The notes: generated by a model from the letters alone, not told the origin. Numbered from the stretch's first letter, positions 19,383-27,180 are shown. The stretch: 64,000 bases of DNA from Nocardia yamanashiensis NBRC 100130 (GCF_001613325.1 NZ_BDCD01000023.1:124001-188000); one strand, 5' to 3'. Translations and numbers: made by a program.

Positions 19383-19931
19383 CTAGGCCACCGCCCCGAT
19401 GAATCCGCCGATGGCCGCCCCGATGGCGCAGCCGACGATCGCGCCGACCAGGAAGAACCAGATCCCGATCACGATCCCGACCAGGCAGCCGACCACCGCG
19501 CCGGCGAGGATCGCCCCGCCATTGGCATCGACACTGTGAATGAACGGCAGATCCTGCGTGCTGGTAGCCGCGGCAGCGGGTGTCGGCCCGCCGACCGGCG
19601 TCAGCGTCAATTGCGTCTCACTGTTGAGAGTCGGTGCGACAGCGAGACTTTGACCCGTCTCGACCCGCAATGTGGTCGGTATGACCCCCACCACCGCCCC
19701 GTCGTCGGCGATCATCTGCACCCCGTCCGAGGTCAGCGCGAACCGCCCCGAATCGAGATTCACGACCGCATACGTATGGTCGGCCGCCAGGGTCGTGGTG
19801 TATCCCACCGTCCCGGCCGTCGCCCCGATATCGACATCCGCGAGGCTCCCCTCGCCGTGCGCCGTCGCCATGGTTATTCCGGTGGCCGCGATGGCGAACA
19901 CTGCCGTCGCCACCAATCTTTTGACAAACAT
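19383..19931 (-). CDS. Exported protein with C-terminal glycine-zipper segments
   Basis: The 182-residue protein has a signal peptide (MFVKRLVATAVFAIAATG), a beta-rich Thr/Val-rich middle part and two hydrophobic Gly-rich segments at the end (GAILAGAVVGCLVGIVIGIW and VGCAIGAAIGGFIGAV). The latter look like glycine-zipper membrane helices. I recognise no enzyme family; similar small exported proteins are common in Nocardia and relatives. ATG 19931 follows GGAAA; ATG 19943 is in frame and possible. The two final helices suggest membrane insertion after export, with the middle domain outside. Confidence 0.78.
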   Translation of the reverse strand: MFVKRLVATAVFAIAATGITMATAHGEGSLADVDIGATAGTVGYTTTLAADHTYAVVNLDSGRFALTSDGVQMIADDGAVVGVIPTTLRVETGQSLAVAPTLNSETQLTLTPVGGPTPAAAATSTQDLPFIHSVDANGGAILAGAVVGCLVGIVIGIWFFLVGAIVGCAIGAAIGGFIGAVA

Positions 19932-20061
19932 GATCGTTTCCATCCGTTCGGGTTTCCTTTGACGTTCCCCCGACGAACGGCACCGGATCTAAGATCATGA
20001 TGCGCTTGCGCGGTAGTTGCTGTCCATGCCGAATTGGCTGTCCGGGCCGATTCTTCCGGCC

Positions 20062-20088
20062 CCGGGTCCGCGCCGCGCACGGACCCGG
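20062..20088. terminator. Hairpin downstream of the small ABM-like gene
   Basis: CCGGGTCCG (20062-20070) pairs with CGGACCCGG (20080-20088) around a 9-nt loop, just 8 bp past the stop codon of the gene at 20096. Confidence 0.6.
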
Positions 20089-20095
20089 CCGACCG

Positions 20096-20383
20096 TCAGC
20101 CCGCGGTCAGGTAGTTGTGCACCGGATGGAAAGTGATCTCGGGTGGGCTGGGCAGCCCGACCTTGGCGGATGCGGGGCCGATCTGCTCGGCGGCGAATTG
20201 TTCGAAGACCTCCTGGGCCGTCCAGACATCCGTGACGCGTATGCCCTCGTCGGTTTCGGTGACCCAGTGGAACAGCCCGCCCGGCGCGCCCGGGCCCTCC
20301 GGTGTGAGACCGAGTATTTCCAGGATCGAGTCGTACTGCTCGAGGGTTGCTCCCCGGAATTCGAGAATGACTGCGATTGCCAT
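20096..20383 (-). CDS. Small dimeric alpha/beta-barrel-like protein
   Basis: The 95-residue protein starts MAIAVILEFRGATLEQYDSI and contains HWVTETDEGIRVTDVW followed by a helical FEQFAAEQIGPA segment. Its order of elements and size match the dimeric alpha+beta barrel (ABM/EthD-like) group, members of which act as small monooxygenases or heme/quinone-binding proteins. No catalytic residue can be assigned. ATG 20383 has GGAAAGG 7 nt upstream. It is monocistronic with a terminator hairpin immediately downstream. Confidence 0.8.
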   Translation of the reverse strand: MAIAVILEFRGATLEQYDSILEILGLTPEGPGAPGGLFHWVTETDEGIRVTDVWTAQEVFEQFAAEQIGPASAKVGLPSPPEITFHPVHNYLTAG

Positions 20384-20554
20384 GCTGATGCCTTTCCGCG
20401 ACTCTTCGACGTGCCCTGCGCCGATGGCGCAGAGGATGCACCGCCGGGCGCCGGAGTTCGGTGGGTTGCCGGATACTTCCGGGGACACGCGGGTCGGCGC
20501 GCGGACGGCAGCGTGCGGAAAGATCAGCTCGGACAGTCGGATTCGATCTCGGAG

Positions 20555-21958
20555 TTACGGCACGGAGACCGGGCGCAGGCAGCTCGAGAGCGGGGTGATG
20601 ATCGAGCAGAGGGCGGGGTCGCGGGTGGGGCGGTAGTCGGCGGGGACGCCGTTCGCGGCGGTGATGGCGCGGAAGGCCGGGACCGCGGTGGTGGGGCGGC
20701 GGGTCAGGGTGGGGTCGGTCTGCACGTCGACGGTGTAGAGGCCGAAACGTGGTGCGTAGCTGCCCCATTCGTAGTTGTCGGTGAGGCTCCAGTAGTTGTA
20801 GCCGATCACGTTCATGCCGTCGGCCTTGGCGCGCTGGATCCAATAGACGGTGTCGCGCAGGTGATCCCCGCGGTCGTAGCCGTCGCTGCGCGGCAGGCCG
20901 GAGTCGGTGGGCATGCCGTTCTCCACCACGTACAGCGGCAGGCCGGGGAACTTCTCGGCGTAGGTGCGCAGGTAGTAGTACATGCCCTCGGGTTCGATGG
21001 CGTTCTTCCACAGCTCGTCGCCCACCAGCGCGGTGGTCGGCAGATTCGTCAGGGACGCACCGTAATAGAAGTCGAGGCCGACGTAGTCGAGCTTGCCGTG
21101 CACCCGGTCCGCGAACAGCATGTCGGTGAGGCCCTGGATGATCGGGTACTGCGCGACATTGCTGGTCACCTGCGCGCCGGGCTGACGGGCGTGGATGTAG
21201 TCGTAGATGGCGGTGTGCGCCTCGACCAGGCGATCGAACATGGTCAGGGCATCGAGCACACCGATGTCACCGATCTTGATCGATTGCGCGACATAGCCCA
21301 TCGGCTCGTTGATGGTCACCCACAGCGGATCGTACGGGGCGTACCGGTCGACCACCCGCCGCATATTGGCCAGCCAATCCGACACCATGTTCTTGCTCTT
21401 CCACCCGCCGCGATCCAGCTCCCAGCCCGGGAACACCCAGTGATCGAGGGTCAGCATGGGCCGCATGCCCGCCGCCCGGATCTTCTGGACCACCGCGTCG
21501 TAGAACCGGAAGTCGTTCTCGTCCCACGTATCCGCGCGCGGCTGCACCCGGGCCCATTCGATGCTGAGCCGGTACACCTTCACCCCGAGACCGGCCGCCA
21601 AATCGATGTCCTCGGCATAGCGGCTGTAGAAGTCCACCGATTCCCCGTACGGATCGTGCGCCTGGCCGGAGTTGGCGTACCGGCTCCAATTGCTGTCCGG
21701 CGCATGGCCTTCCGATTGAAAGCCTGCCATGGAAACGCCCCACATGAACCCGGCCCCGAGCGACTGGACGGTGCCGGGCGCACCGGCACTACCGGAGAAC
21801 GAGCCGGTCCCACTGCCACTGCTCGAACCGGCACTACCCGATCCGCTACCGCTGGACCCCGCCCCGCTGCCACTCGGCGCGGCTTGCGCCACCACCGAGC
21901 CAGCCACCGCAATCGCGACGGCCGACAGAACCGAACAGAGCAGCCGTCTACGTCTCAT
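20555..21958 (-). CDS. Secreted GH1 family glycoside hydrolase
   Basis: The 467-residue protein has a signal peptide (MRRRRLLCSVLSAVAIAVAG), a Ser/Gly repeat linker (about 28-62) and a GH1 (beta/alpha)8 barrel. The acid/base Glu is in TINEP and the nucleophile Glu in YVVENG, both intact. The N-terminal barrel motif FMWGVSMAGFQSEG is typical. GH1 enzymes release terminal beta-linked glucose or galactose; with export and linker it would act outside the membrane. AGGAGG precedes ATG 21958 by 10 nt. The low-complexity linker has a biased Ser/Gly codon run. The substrate cannot be predicted. Confidence 0.9.
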   Translation of the reverse strand: MRRRRLLCSVLSAVAIAVAGSVVAQAAPSGSGAGSSGSGSGSAGSSSGSGTGSFSGSAGAPGTVQSLGAGFMWGVSMAGFQSEGHAPDSNWSRYANSGQAHDPYGESVDFYSRYAEDIDLAAGLGVKVYRLSIEWARVQPRADTWDENDFRFYDAVVQKIRAAGMRPMLTLDHWVFPGWELDRGGWKSKNMVSDWLANMRRVVDRYAPYDPLWVTINEPMGYVAQSIKIGDIGVLDALTMFDRLVEAHTAIYDYIHARQPGAQVTSNVAQYPIIQGLTDMLFADRVHGKLDYVGLDFYYGASLTNLPTTALVGDELWKNAIEPEGMYYYLRTYAEKFPGLPLYVVENGMPTDSGLPRSDGYDRGDHLRDTVYWIQRAKADGMNVIGYNYWSLTDNYEWGSYAPRFGLYTVDVQTDPTLTRRPTTAVPAFRAITAANGVPADYRPTRDPALCSIITPLSSCLRPVSVP

Positions 21959-22078
21959 TCCGGCATTTCCTCCTACCGAGAGCGCATCCCCGACTCGACG
22001 CGCAACACCCCCGACCATACTGGTCACACGTCCAAAACGTGCATCATTCGGATTAGACTCCGGCCGCCGGACAACGGT

Positions 22079-22942
22079 CTACGCGCGGGCGCCGCCGCCC
22101 CAGGTGGCCGATTGGGCAACCTGTTTCGGGTCGGTGAGGCGGTGCTGGTCGCTGCCGTCGGGGTTCATGAGCCAGAGTTGGGCGCCGCCGGATTCGGGTT
22201 CCCGGATGACGCGGGTGTAGAGGATCTTGTTGCCGTCCGGGGAGAAGGTGGGGCCGCCGGAGGATTCGGTGGTGAGCGGTCGGACGTCGGTGCCGTCGGC
22301 CCGGGCGGTGTAGATCTCGGACTGGTTCTTGCCACCGCGGTTGCTGCTGAACACGATTCGGGTGCCGTCGGGGGTGAAGACGGGGTCGGCGTTGTAGAAC
22401 GGGTCGGTCAGCAGGCGGGTGGCGCCGGTGCCGTCGGCCGCCATCACCCAGACCGTGGAAGCTCTGGTGAACAACAGGCGGGAGCCGTCCGGGGAGAAGG
22501 CCGGACTCGTCGAGGACATCAGGTCAGGGCCGATCCCGGCGTCGGGGGTGGTCAGCGGGTGTTGCTCGCTGCCGTCGGCGTTCATCAGATAGATCACGCC
22601 GCCTCGCACGAAGGCGATGCGCTTGCCGTCCGGGGAGAACGTGGGCTGATATCCGCCCTTGTCATCGAGCGTCACGACATCGCCGCCGTCAGGATCCATG
22701 GTCGCGATCGATCGCCCGGCGACCACGATTCGTGAGCCGTCGGGCGCGAAGCTCGGATAGTTCCCTTCCGCGATGCGGGTCCCCCCGCTGCCGTCGGGGT
22801 TCATGACGAAGATCGACTGCCAGTCGTCGGCGAACGCGATCTTCTCCGGCCACGACGCTCGCTCGGATGGTTTATCGCAACCGGTGATCAGCCCGGCGAG
22901 GAGAACTGCGACGACAAAGCCCAGGACGCCCGATCTTCTCAT
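22079..22942 (-). CDS. TolB-like beta-propeller lipoprotein
   Basis: The 287-residue product has a lipoprotein signal with lipobox ITGC (residues 19-22) and at least five PD40/WD40-like blades built on MNPDGS and FSPDGxRIVF repeats. Such six- or seven-bladed propellers occur in TolB and in surface sensors or scaffolds. It acts outside the membrane, anchored by lipid. No catalytic residues are seen. ATG 22942 begins the signal peptide. It is followed downstream by the GH1 gene on the same strand across a 120-bp spacer, so joint transcription is possible but unproven. Confidence 0.88.
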   Translation of the reverse strand: MRRSGVLGFVVAVLLAGLITGCDKPSERASWPEKIAFADDWQSIFVMNPDGSGGTRIAEGNYPSFAPDGSRIVVAGRSIATMDPDGGDVVTLDDKGGYQPTFSPDGKRIAFVRGGVIYLMNADGSEQHPLTTPDAGIGPDLMSSTSPAFSPDGSRLLFTRASTVWVMAADGTGATRLLTDPFYNADPVFTPDGTRIVFSSNRGGKNQSEIYTARADGTDVRPLTTESSGGPTFSPDGNKILYTRVIREPESGGAQLWLMNPDGSDQHRLTDPKQVAQSATWGGGARA

Positions 22943-22968
22943 CGCCCAAGGGTATTCGAGTGCCCCGA

Positions 22969-23202
22969 CTACCGATCGACCGGATGCAGCCGCTCACGAA
23001 GCCTGGTCAGGGCGCGGTGCTGCATGAGACGTACAGCTTCCGGGGCTATTCCCATGGCGTCGGCGGTCCGTTCCACCGTCCAGCCCAACCCGATTCGGAC
23101 ATACAGCACCGTGTGATGGACAGGGCTCAAAGCCTCGCGGATGTCCTTCGCACACCCGTCGGACAGCGCGGGCGATGGGCGGCCGATCGACTGGTTCGGC
23201 AT
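22969..23202 (-). CDS. Small protein consisting of a sigma-factor region 4
   Basis: The 77-residue product contains LYVRIGLGWTVERTADAMGI and PEAVRLMQHRALTRLRERL, the helix-turn-helix of ECF sigma factor region 4 (-35 recognition), similar to the C-termini of actinobacterial ShbA/SigD-type factors. Region 2, which recognises the -10, is missing, and upstream DNA does not encode it. A good AGGAG lies 5 nt before ATG 23202, so this reads as an expressed short gene rather than debris, though a decayed sigma gene is the alternative. It lies just upstream of the lipoprotein gene on the same strand, 26 bp apart, and could regulate it. Confidence 0.62.
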   Translation of the reverse strand: MPNQSIGRPSPALSDGCAKDIREALSPVHHTVLYVRIGLGWTVERTADAMGIAPEAVRLMQHRALTRLRERLHPVDR

Positions 23203-23369
23203 GACACTCCTGAACTATCAGCTGAGAACTTCCTCGAAAGCGGTCCCTTTCCACCTTCGGAGGCGTCTGTTCATCAACGGATAGCCGTTGGTTAGGGAAT
23301 CGATAGACCGCCGCCGCTCCCCCGCCCGAAAAAATCTTTGCGATCTGGGAATGCCGGACGGTCGCCTAA

Positions 23370-23399
23370 CCTTCTAAGTGTTGATGATCGGTTAGAAGG
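23370..23399. promoter_or_regulatory. Inverted repeat upstream of AhpD-like gene
   Basis: CCTTCTAA (23370-23377) and TTAGAAGG (23392-23399) are perfect 8-bp arms around 14 bp, ending 39 bp before ATG 23439. The AT content stands out from the surroundings. An operator is likely, and no regulator gene next to it is obvious. Confidence 0.45.
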
Positions 23400-23438
23400 A
23401 TCGATCGCGGAACACGCTCCACGAGAAGAGGATCCGTC

Positions 23439-23984
23439 ATGTCCCGTCTGCCCTTGATCCAGCCCGACACCGCTAGCGGCAAGGCCGCCGACCTGCTGGC
23501 CGGCGTACAGAAGGCGCTCGGCGTCACCCCGAACATGACCAAGGCCATGGTCAACAGCCCGGCCGTGCTCGAGGCCTACCTGGGCTTCTCCGGCGCGCTC
23601 GCAGGCGGTGCGCTCACGGCGGCGGTCCGGGAGCGGATCGCGCTGCTGGTCGCCGAGGAAAACGGTTGTGACTATTGCCTTTCCGCGCACTCCTACATCG
23701 GCGCGAATATCGCCAAGCTCGACGCCGGCGAGATCGAGGCCAGCCGCCACGGCGCATCCGCCGACCCGAAGGCAGCCGCGGTGCTGACGTTCGCGACGGC
23801 GGTGGTGCGCACGCGCGGTGGCGTCGAGGAAGCCGATATCAAGTCCGCGCGGGAGGCGGGCCTGACCGACGGTGAGATCACCGAGGTCATCGCCAATGTC
23901 GCGCTGAACGTGTTCACCAACTACCTGAACAAGGCCGTCGACACCGATATCGACTGGCCGGTGGTGCGCCACCACGAACACTGA
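23439..23984 (+). CDS. Carboxymuconolactone decarboxylase/AhpD-like peroxidase
   Basis: The 181-residue protein has the AhpD-type redox motif CDYCLSAHSYIG (about residues 72-83), with Cys-x2-Cys and the downstream His needed for alkylhydroperoxidase activity. The flanking helices also match the CMD fold. Such proteins reduce organic peroxides with thiol donors in the cytoplasm. AGAGGA precedes ATG 23439. A perfect inverted repeat in the promoter suggests inducible control, probably by oxidative or xenobiotic stress. It is monocistronic and converges on the TetR-like gene. Confidence 0.9.
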   Translation: MSRLPLIQPDTASGKAADLLAGVQKALGVTPNMTKAMVNSPAVLEAYLGFSGALAGGALTAAVRERIALLVAEENGCDYCLSAHSYIGANIAKLDAGEIEASRHGASADPKAAAVLTFATAVVRTRGGVEEADIKSAREAGLTDGEITEVIANVALNVFTNYLNKAVDTDIDWPVVRHHEH

Positions 23985-24029
23985 CCCGGGTGCAGTGCCG
24001 CGTGCGGCGCACACGAGATATCCGCTCGG

Positions 24030-24677
24030 TCAGGACTCCGGGGCGTCGCCGGCCGCCTCGGTCTCCGGCCGGCGGCGCGCGGCCAGGAACTCGTCCACGA
24101 TCCGAACGTGATCGTCGTGGGTGGTGCGCGCGGCTCCCACCAACCGGCCGTAGGCGATCGGCCCGACCAATCGCGCGACCACCGCGGCCACATTGTCCGC
24201 ACCGAGCACCGCCCGGCCCTCCTCGGTCGCGAACAATTCCTCGAACGGCTGGCGGTAGTGGTAGTTCAACGCCAGCCGGAACATATCGGCCTTGCTCAAC
24301 TGCGCGCTCAGATCGACCGGGGTGCCGCCAGCGAGCCAGGTCAGCGCCACTTTGCGCACCGGTGCGGCATAGATGACCTCGGCCTGGCGGTCGAGCAACT
24401 CGATCAGCCGCTCACGCAGCGGCCCCGCGCCGGGTGCGGGCACCGCGGGCACCAGCGCGCGGTGCACCGCGGCCGTCCCCGCCACGACCCCCTTGCCCAG
24501 GTACTTGTACATGGAATTCTTGGCGGCCTTCTTGCGCTCGCCGTACACGTAGATCGCCAGCGGCTTCAAGCCACCCGATTTGATCAGCGTCCCCACCGCA
24601 CGCAACTGATCGGCCCTCGTCATCGGCGCCTGCGGGGTCTCCGCCGCACGATTGTCTCCGGTGGTCTCGGTGGTCAT
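24030..24677 (-). CDS. Divergent TetR-like regulator
   Basis: The 215-residue protein looks like a TetR family member in its C-terminal half (FEELFATEEGRAVLGADN, then RLVGPIAYGRLV), the usual ligand/dimer domain. The N-terminal helix-turn-helix is unusual: where TetR proteins have AGVSxxTLYxHFxSK, this one reads KNSMYKYLGKG. The three-helix pattern fits only loosely, so DNA binding is plausible but not certain. A TetR-like operator candidate in its own promoter (24735-24750) supports the call. ATG 24677 follows AAAAGGA. An in-frame upstream start adds six residues. Confidence 0.6.
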   Translation of the reverse strand: MTTETTGDNRAAETPQAPMTRADQLRAVGTLIKSGGLKPLAIYVYGERKKAAKNSMYKYLGKGVVAGTAAVHRALVPAVPAPGAGPLRERLIELLDRQAEVIYAAPVRKVALTWLAGGTPVDLSAQLSKADMFRLALNYHYRQPFEELFATEEGRAVLGADNVAAVVARLVGPIAYGRLVGAARTTHDDHVRIVDEFLAARRRPETEAAGDAPES

Positions 24678-24734
24678 CGCAATCCTTTTCTCCACAGTCC
24701 GCCGTCACTGCTCCGGCAGGAATCACCACCGATA

Positions 24735-24750
24735 TTACGTACGATCGTTT
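24735..24750. promoter_or_regulatory. Candidate TetR operator
   Basis: TTACGTACGATCGTTT holds a partly symmetric core ACGTACGATCGT (8 of 12 positions), 58 bp upstream of the TetR-like start. Sites rich in TACGTACG steps are common for actinobacterial TetR proteins. Autoregulation is inferred. Confidence 0.35.
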
Positions 24751-24790
24751 CACCCGCTCCGGCTCGAATCGGCAACGGAGGCAACGGGTG

Positions 24791-24867
24791 TGGTGGGGCG
24801 GGCGGGGCTCGAACCCGCGACCAATGGATTATGAGTCCACGGCTCTAACCGACTGAGCTACCGCCCC
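24791..24867 (-). tRNA. tRNA with CAT anticodon (Met, or Ile2)
   Basis: The minus strand folds as a complete 77-nt cloverleaf with encoded CCA. The acceptor stem is GGGGCGG/CCGCCCC, the D arm contains GCTCAGTCGGTTAGAGC, the anticodon stem is GTGGA/TCCAT with loop CTCATAA, and the T arm has GGTTCGAGCCC. The anticodon is CAT. Elongator Met is the default reading. The variable/anticodon features (TTGGTCGC) also resemble tRNA-Ile2, whose C34 is modified to lysidine, so the two cannot be separated by eye. It is not the initiator, which needs a mismatched acceptor end. Confidence 0.95.
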
Positions 24868-24870
24868 GGA

Positions 24871-24888
24871 CCGCGGAGATCTCCGCGG
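24871..24888. repeat. 18-bp perfect palindrome upstream of tRNA
   Basis: CCGCGGAGATCTCCGCGG reads the same on both strands and sits 3 bp before the tRNA 5' end. It could be an operator, a processing hairpin, or the end of a terminator. Two TGGTACC copies (24898-24904, 24918-24924) follow. Confidence 0.5.
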
Positions 24889-24979
24889 GCCTCGCGATGG
24901 TACCGAATTCGGCGGCCTGGTACCTACTCGGGCGCGGGCGAAGCCTACGGTGTCGTAGGGGGTGGCCGAAGGAGGAACT

Positions 24980-25408
24980 ATGGCGGGCGTGTTCGTGAAT
25001 GTGCTTCGGGCGCATCAGTGGCTGTACGAGAACAGTGGCGGGGTGGTGGGGCATCGGCTGTTGTTCGGGAATCCGACATTGTTGCTGCGGACGGTCGGGC
25101 GGAAGACGGGGCAGCGGCGGACGAATGCGCTGACTTATGCGCGGGACGGGAAGGACTTCCTGGTTACCGCGTCCAATGGCGGGTCGCCGCGGCCGCCGGG
25201 GTGGCTGGCGAACGTGAAGGCCGACGGGCAGGTGGAGATTCAGGTGGGGACGAAGCGGATTCCGGTGACGGCTACCGCGACGTATCCGGACGATCCGGAA
25301 TACGCGCGGCGGTGGGGGCTGGTGGACAAGGTGAATCAGGGGCGGTATTCGGAGTATCAGAAGAAGACGACGCGGCCGATCGCGGTGGTGGTGCTCAGCC
25401 CCAGGTAG
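24980..25408 (+). CDS. F420-type nitroreductase (Ddn-like)
   Basis: The 142-residue protein has the split beta-barrel flavin/deazaflavin fold of the Ddn family, with the signature LLLRTVGRKTGQRRTNALTY (about 35-54) followed by a Gly-Gly-Ser loop (TASNGGSPRPPGW). Members bind coenzyme F420 and reduce quinones or nitro compounds at the membrane. GGAGG stands directly before ATG 24980. It is a single gene with two TGGTACC repeats in its promoter. Confidence 0.9.
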   Translation: MAGVFVNVLRAHQWLYENSGGVVGHRLLFGNPTLLLRTVGRKTGQRRTNALTYARDGKDFLVTASNGGSPRPPGWLANVKADGQVEIQVGTKRIPVTATATYPDDPEYARRWGLVDKVNQGRYSEYQKKTTRPIAVVVLSPR

Positions 25409-25466
25409 GAGGGGTGGGGCGGCGCGGCGAGTTGGACAGGCGATATAAGGGTCGGCTATCCTCGCG

Positions 25467-25610
25467 GGCAGAGGGGAGTACTTCCCAAGAACCACTCCGG
25501 TCAGTACGGATCGCGCCGCCGCGGTCCCCGGATGGTCGCCCATAAGAACGGTGTCTGACTCGAAGACATGGGTGAAGGAGACCTCGGCTGGTTTTCCATG
25601 TCCGAGGAGG
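25467..25610 (+). promoter_or_regulatory. Candidate yybP-ykoY (Mn2+) riboswitch before terC
   Basis: The leader begins with GCAGAGGGGAGTA (25469-25481), matching the GGGGAGUA core of the yybP-ykoY class. Further on come a GTGTCT/AGACAT stem (25551-25556 with 25563-25568), then GAAGGAGACCTC (25574-25585). The GAGG at 25471-25474 can pair with CCTC at 25582-25585 to close helix P1. The same CCTCGG (25582-25587) can instead pair with CCGAGG (25602-25607), which covers the Shine-Dalgarno AGGAGG (25605-25610). This gives two exclusive states controlling translation. Mn2+ riboswitches of this class precede alx/TerC-type exporters. The exact class has not been tested with a covariance model. Confidence 0.62.
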
Positions 25611-25614
25611 TCTT

Positions 25615-26634
25615 ATGAGTTCTACCGTGTCGGTTCTTGCTTCTTCTTCCATTCAGTCGGTAGGTACGCCCTGGTTGTGGGCGGGCACGATCATCGTGGT
25701 GCTGGCGCTGCTGGTGCTGGATTTCGCGCTCACCCGCAAACCGCATGCGGTGTCGATGCGAGAAGCGTTGGGGTGGACGGCTTTCTACATCGCCCTGCCC
25801 ATCGCGTTCGGCGTGTTCCTGTGGATCAACAACGGCGGCACGCCCGCCATGGAGTACTTCACCGGCTATCTGCTCGAGAAGTCGCTGTCGGTGGACAACC
25901 TGTTCGTGTTCATGCTGCTGCTGTCGGCGTTCGCGGTGCCGGCGGTGCTGGCCCAGCGGGTGCTGCTGTTCGGCATCGCGGGCGCGCTGGTGCTGCGCGG
26001 CATCTTCATCGCGCTGGGTGCGGCCGCACTGGCCACCCTGGACTGGGCGTTCCTGCTGTTCGGCTTGATCCTGCTGGTCACCGCGGTGAAACTGCTGGCC
26101 GATGCGGCGGGCGGGCACGAGCAGGAAGTCGATATCTCGTCCATGCGCTCGGTGCGGGTGCTGCGCCGCTTCTTTCCGGTCACCGATGACTACCGCGGCA
26201 CCAAGATGGTGGTGCGGGAAGCGGGCAAGCGTGCGCTGACGCCGCTGGCGCTGGTGGTGGCCGCGGTGATGGCCACCGATGTGGTGTTCGCGGTGGACTC
26301 GGTGCCGGCGGTGTACGGCGTGACCGGTGACCCGTTCCTGGTGTTCGCCACCAACGCGTTCGCGCTGCTGGGCCTGCGGGCGCTGTACTTCGTGCTGCAC
26401 GCGGCGCTGTCGCGGCTGGTGCACCTGGCCTACGGGCTGGCGGTCATCCTGGCCTTCATCGGCGTGAAGCTGGTGCTGCACTGGGCGCACGGCGTGTGGA
26501 GCGGGGTGCCGACCATTCCGACCGCGGCCTCGCTGGTGGTGATCGTGGTGGTGCTGGCGACGGTGACGCTGACCAGCCTGCGCGCCACCCGCGGGCAGCA
26601 GCAGCCGGACGAGACCGAGTCGGCCGCCACCTAG
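25615..26634 (+). CDS. TerC/Alx family membrane protein, probable Mn exporter
   Basis: The 339-residue protein has nine or so membrane spans and the TerC signature: acidic residues in SLSVDNLFVFMLLLSAF (about 91-107) and ATDVVFAVDSVPAVYG (about 221-236) followed by FALLGLRALYF. These Asp residues probably bind metal within the membrane. Alx-type members export or handle Mn2+ and are linked to pH stress. AGGAGG is 4 nt from ATG 25615 and would be hidden in the OFF state of the leader. A short reading frame (ATG 25598, six codons) overlaps the start codon by ATGA. There is no link to the TerD protein at 3636. Confidence 0.93.
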   Translation: MSSTVSVLASSSIQSVGTPWLWAGTIIVVLALLVLDFALTRKPHAVSMREALGWTAFYIALPIAFGVFLWINNGGTPAMEYFTGYLLEKSLSVDNLFVFMLLLSAFAVPAVLAQRVLLFGIAGALVLRGIFIALGAAALATLDWAFLLFGLILLVTAVKLLADAAGGHEQEVDISSMRSVRVLRRFFPVTDDYRGTKMVVREAGKRALTPLALVVAAVMATDVVFAVDSVPAVYGVTGDPFLVFATNAFALLGLRALYFVLHAALSRLVHLAYGLAVILAFIGVKLVLHWAHGVWSGVPTIPTAASLVVIVVVLATVTLTSLRATRGQQQPDETESAAT

Positions 26635-26686
26635 CCCCCGAAATCGAGGCCATGCACGCCGTGCCGCGGCCGATCTACCGTGAATC

Positions 26687-27175
26687 ATGCTGCTGCAATA
26701 CTTCCGGCGTCCGGGTATCGACGAGATGAACCGCGTGGTGGATGCGCTGGAGCTGCCCGAGGCGGTCTTCAAGACCTGCCCCTGGCAGCCCCGGGAACTG
26801 GTGGAAACCGGTCTGCGGCAATGGTTGCGCTGCTGCGGCGCGGCCATGCGGGACGATCGGGTGATCGGTATGCCGTCGTACGCGGTGGACGAGGCCTGGC
26901 ACGGGCTGATCCTGTGCACGCTGCGCTATCAGCGCTTCTGCGAGGCCACGTACGGCAAATTCCTGCACCATTTCCCGGCGGGTGAAACCCTCCGCGGCGC
27001 AGGCGATTCCATGGCCGATCAGCTGGGCCGCACCGTGGTCGCCTGGTCGCTGGTGATGCGGCCGGGCGAACGGTGCGTGCTGTGGGAACTGGATTCCCTG
27101 GTGGGCGTGCCCGATCCGTGGGGCATTCCCGCGGATCGGGTCGAGCTCATCGAAGCGGCACTGCGCGAGCAGTAG
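26687..27175 (+). CDS. Conserved hypothetical, GRDP-like motif
   Basis: This is a 162-residue soluble protein without signal peptide. The segment YAVDEAWHGLILCTLRYQRF followed by CEATYGKFLHH resembles the WH...Y.xFC motif of glycine-rich-domain-containing-protein-like families, where it may bind metal. It has Cys at CCG and RCVLW. The divergence is too large for a confident name. ATG 26687 is the only good start. It converges head-on with a gene for a Gly/Cys-rich membrane protein, leaving 5 bp; GRDP-like and Gly-rich proteins are sometimes neighbours, so a shared role is possible. Confidence 0.72.
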   Translation: MLLQYFRRPGIDEMNRVVDALELPEAVFKTCPWQPRELVETGLRQWLRCCGAAMRDDRVIGMPSYAVDEAWHGLILCTLRYQRFCEATYGKFLHHFPAGETLRGAGDSMADQLGRTVVAWSLVMRPGERCVLWELDSLVGVPDPWGIPADRVELIEAALREQ

Positions 27176-27180
27176 CGGTT

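Noticed and set aside
23985..24029. Hairpin GTGCCGC-GT-GCGGCGC after the AhpD-like gene as terminator
   Set aside because: A 2-nt loop is sterically poor and the stem short. It may contribute, but is not reported as terminator.
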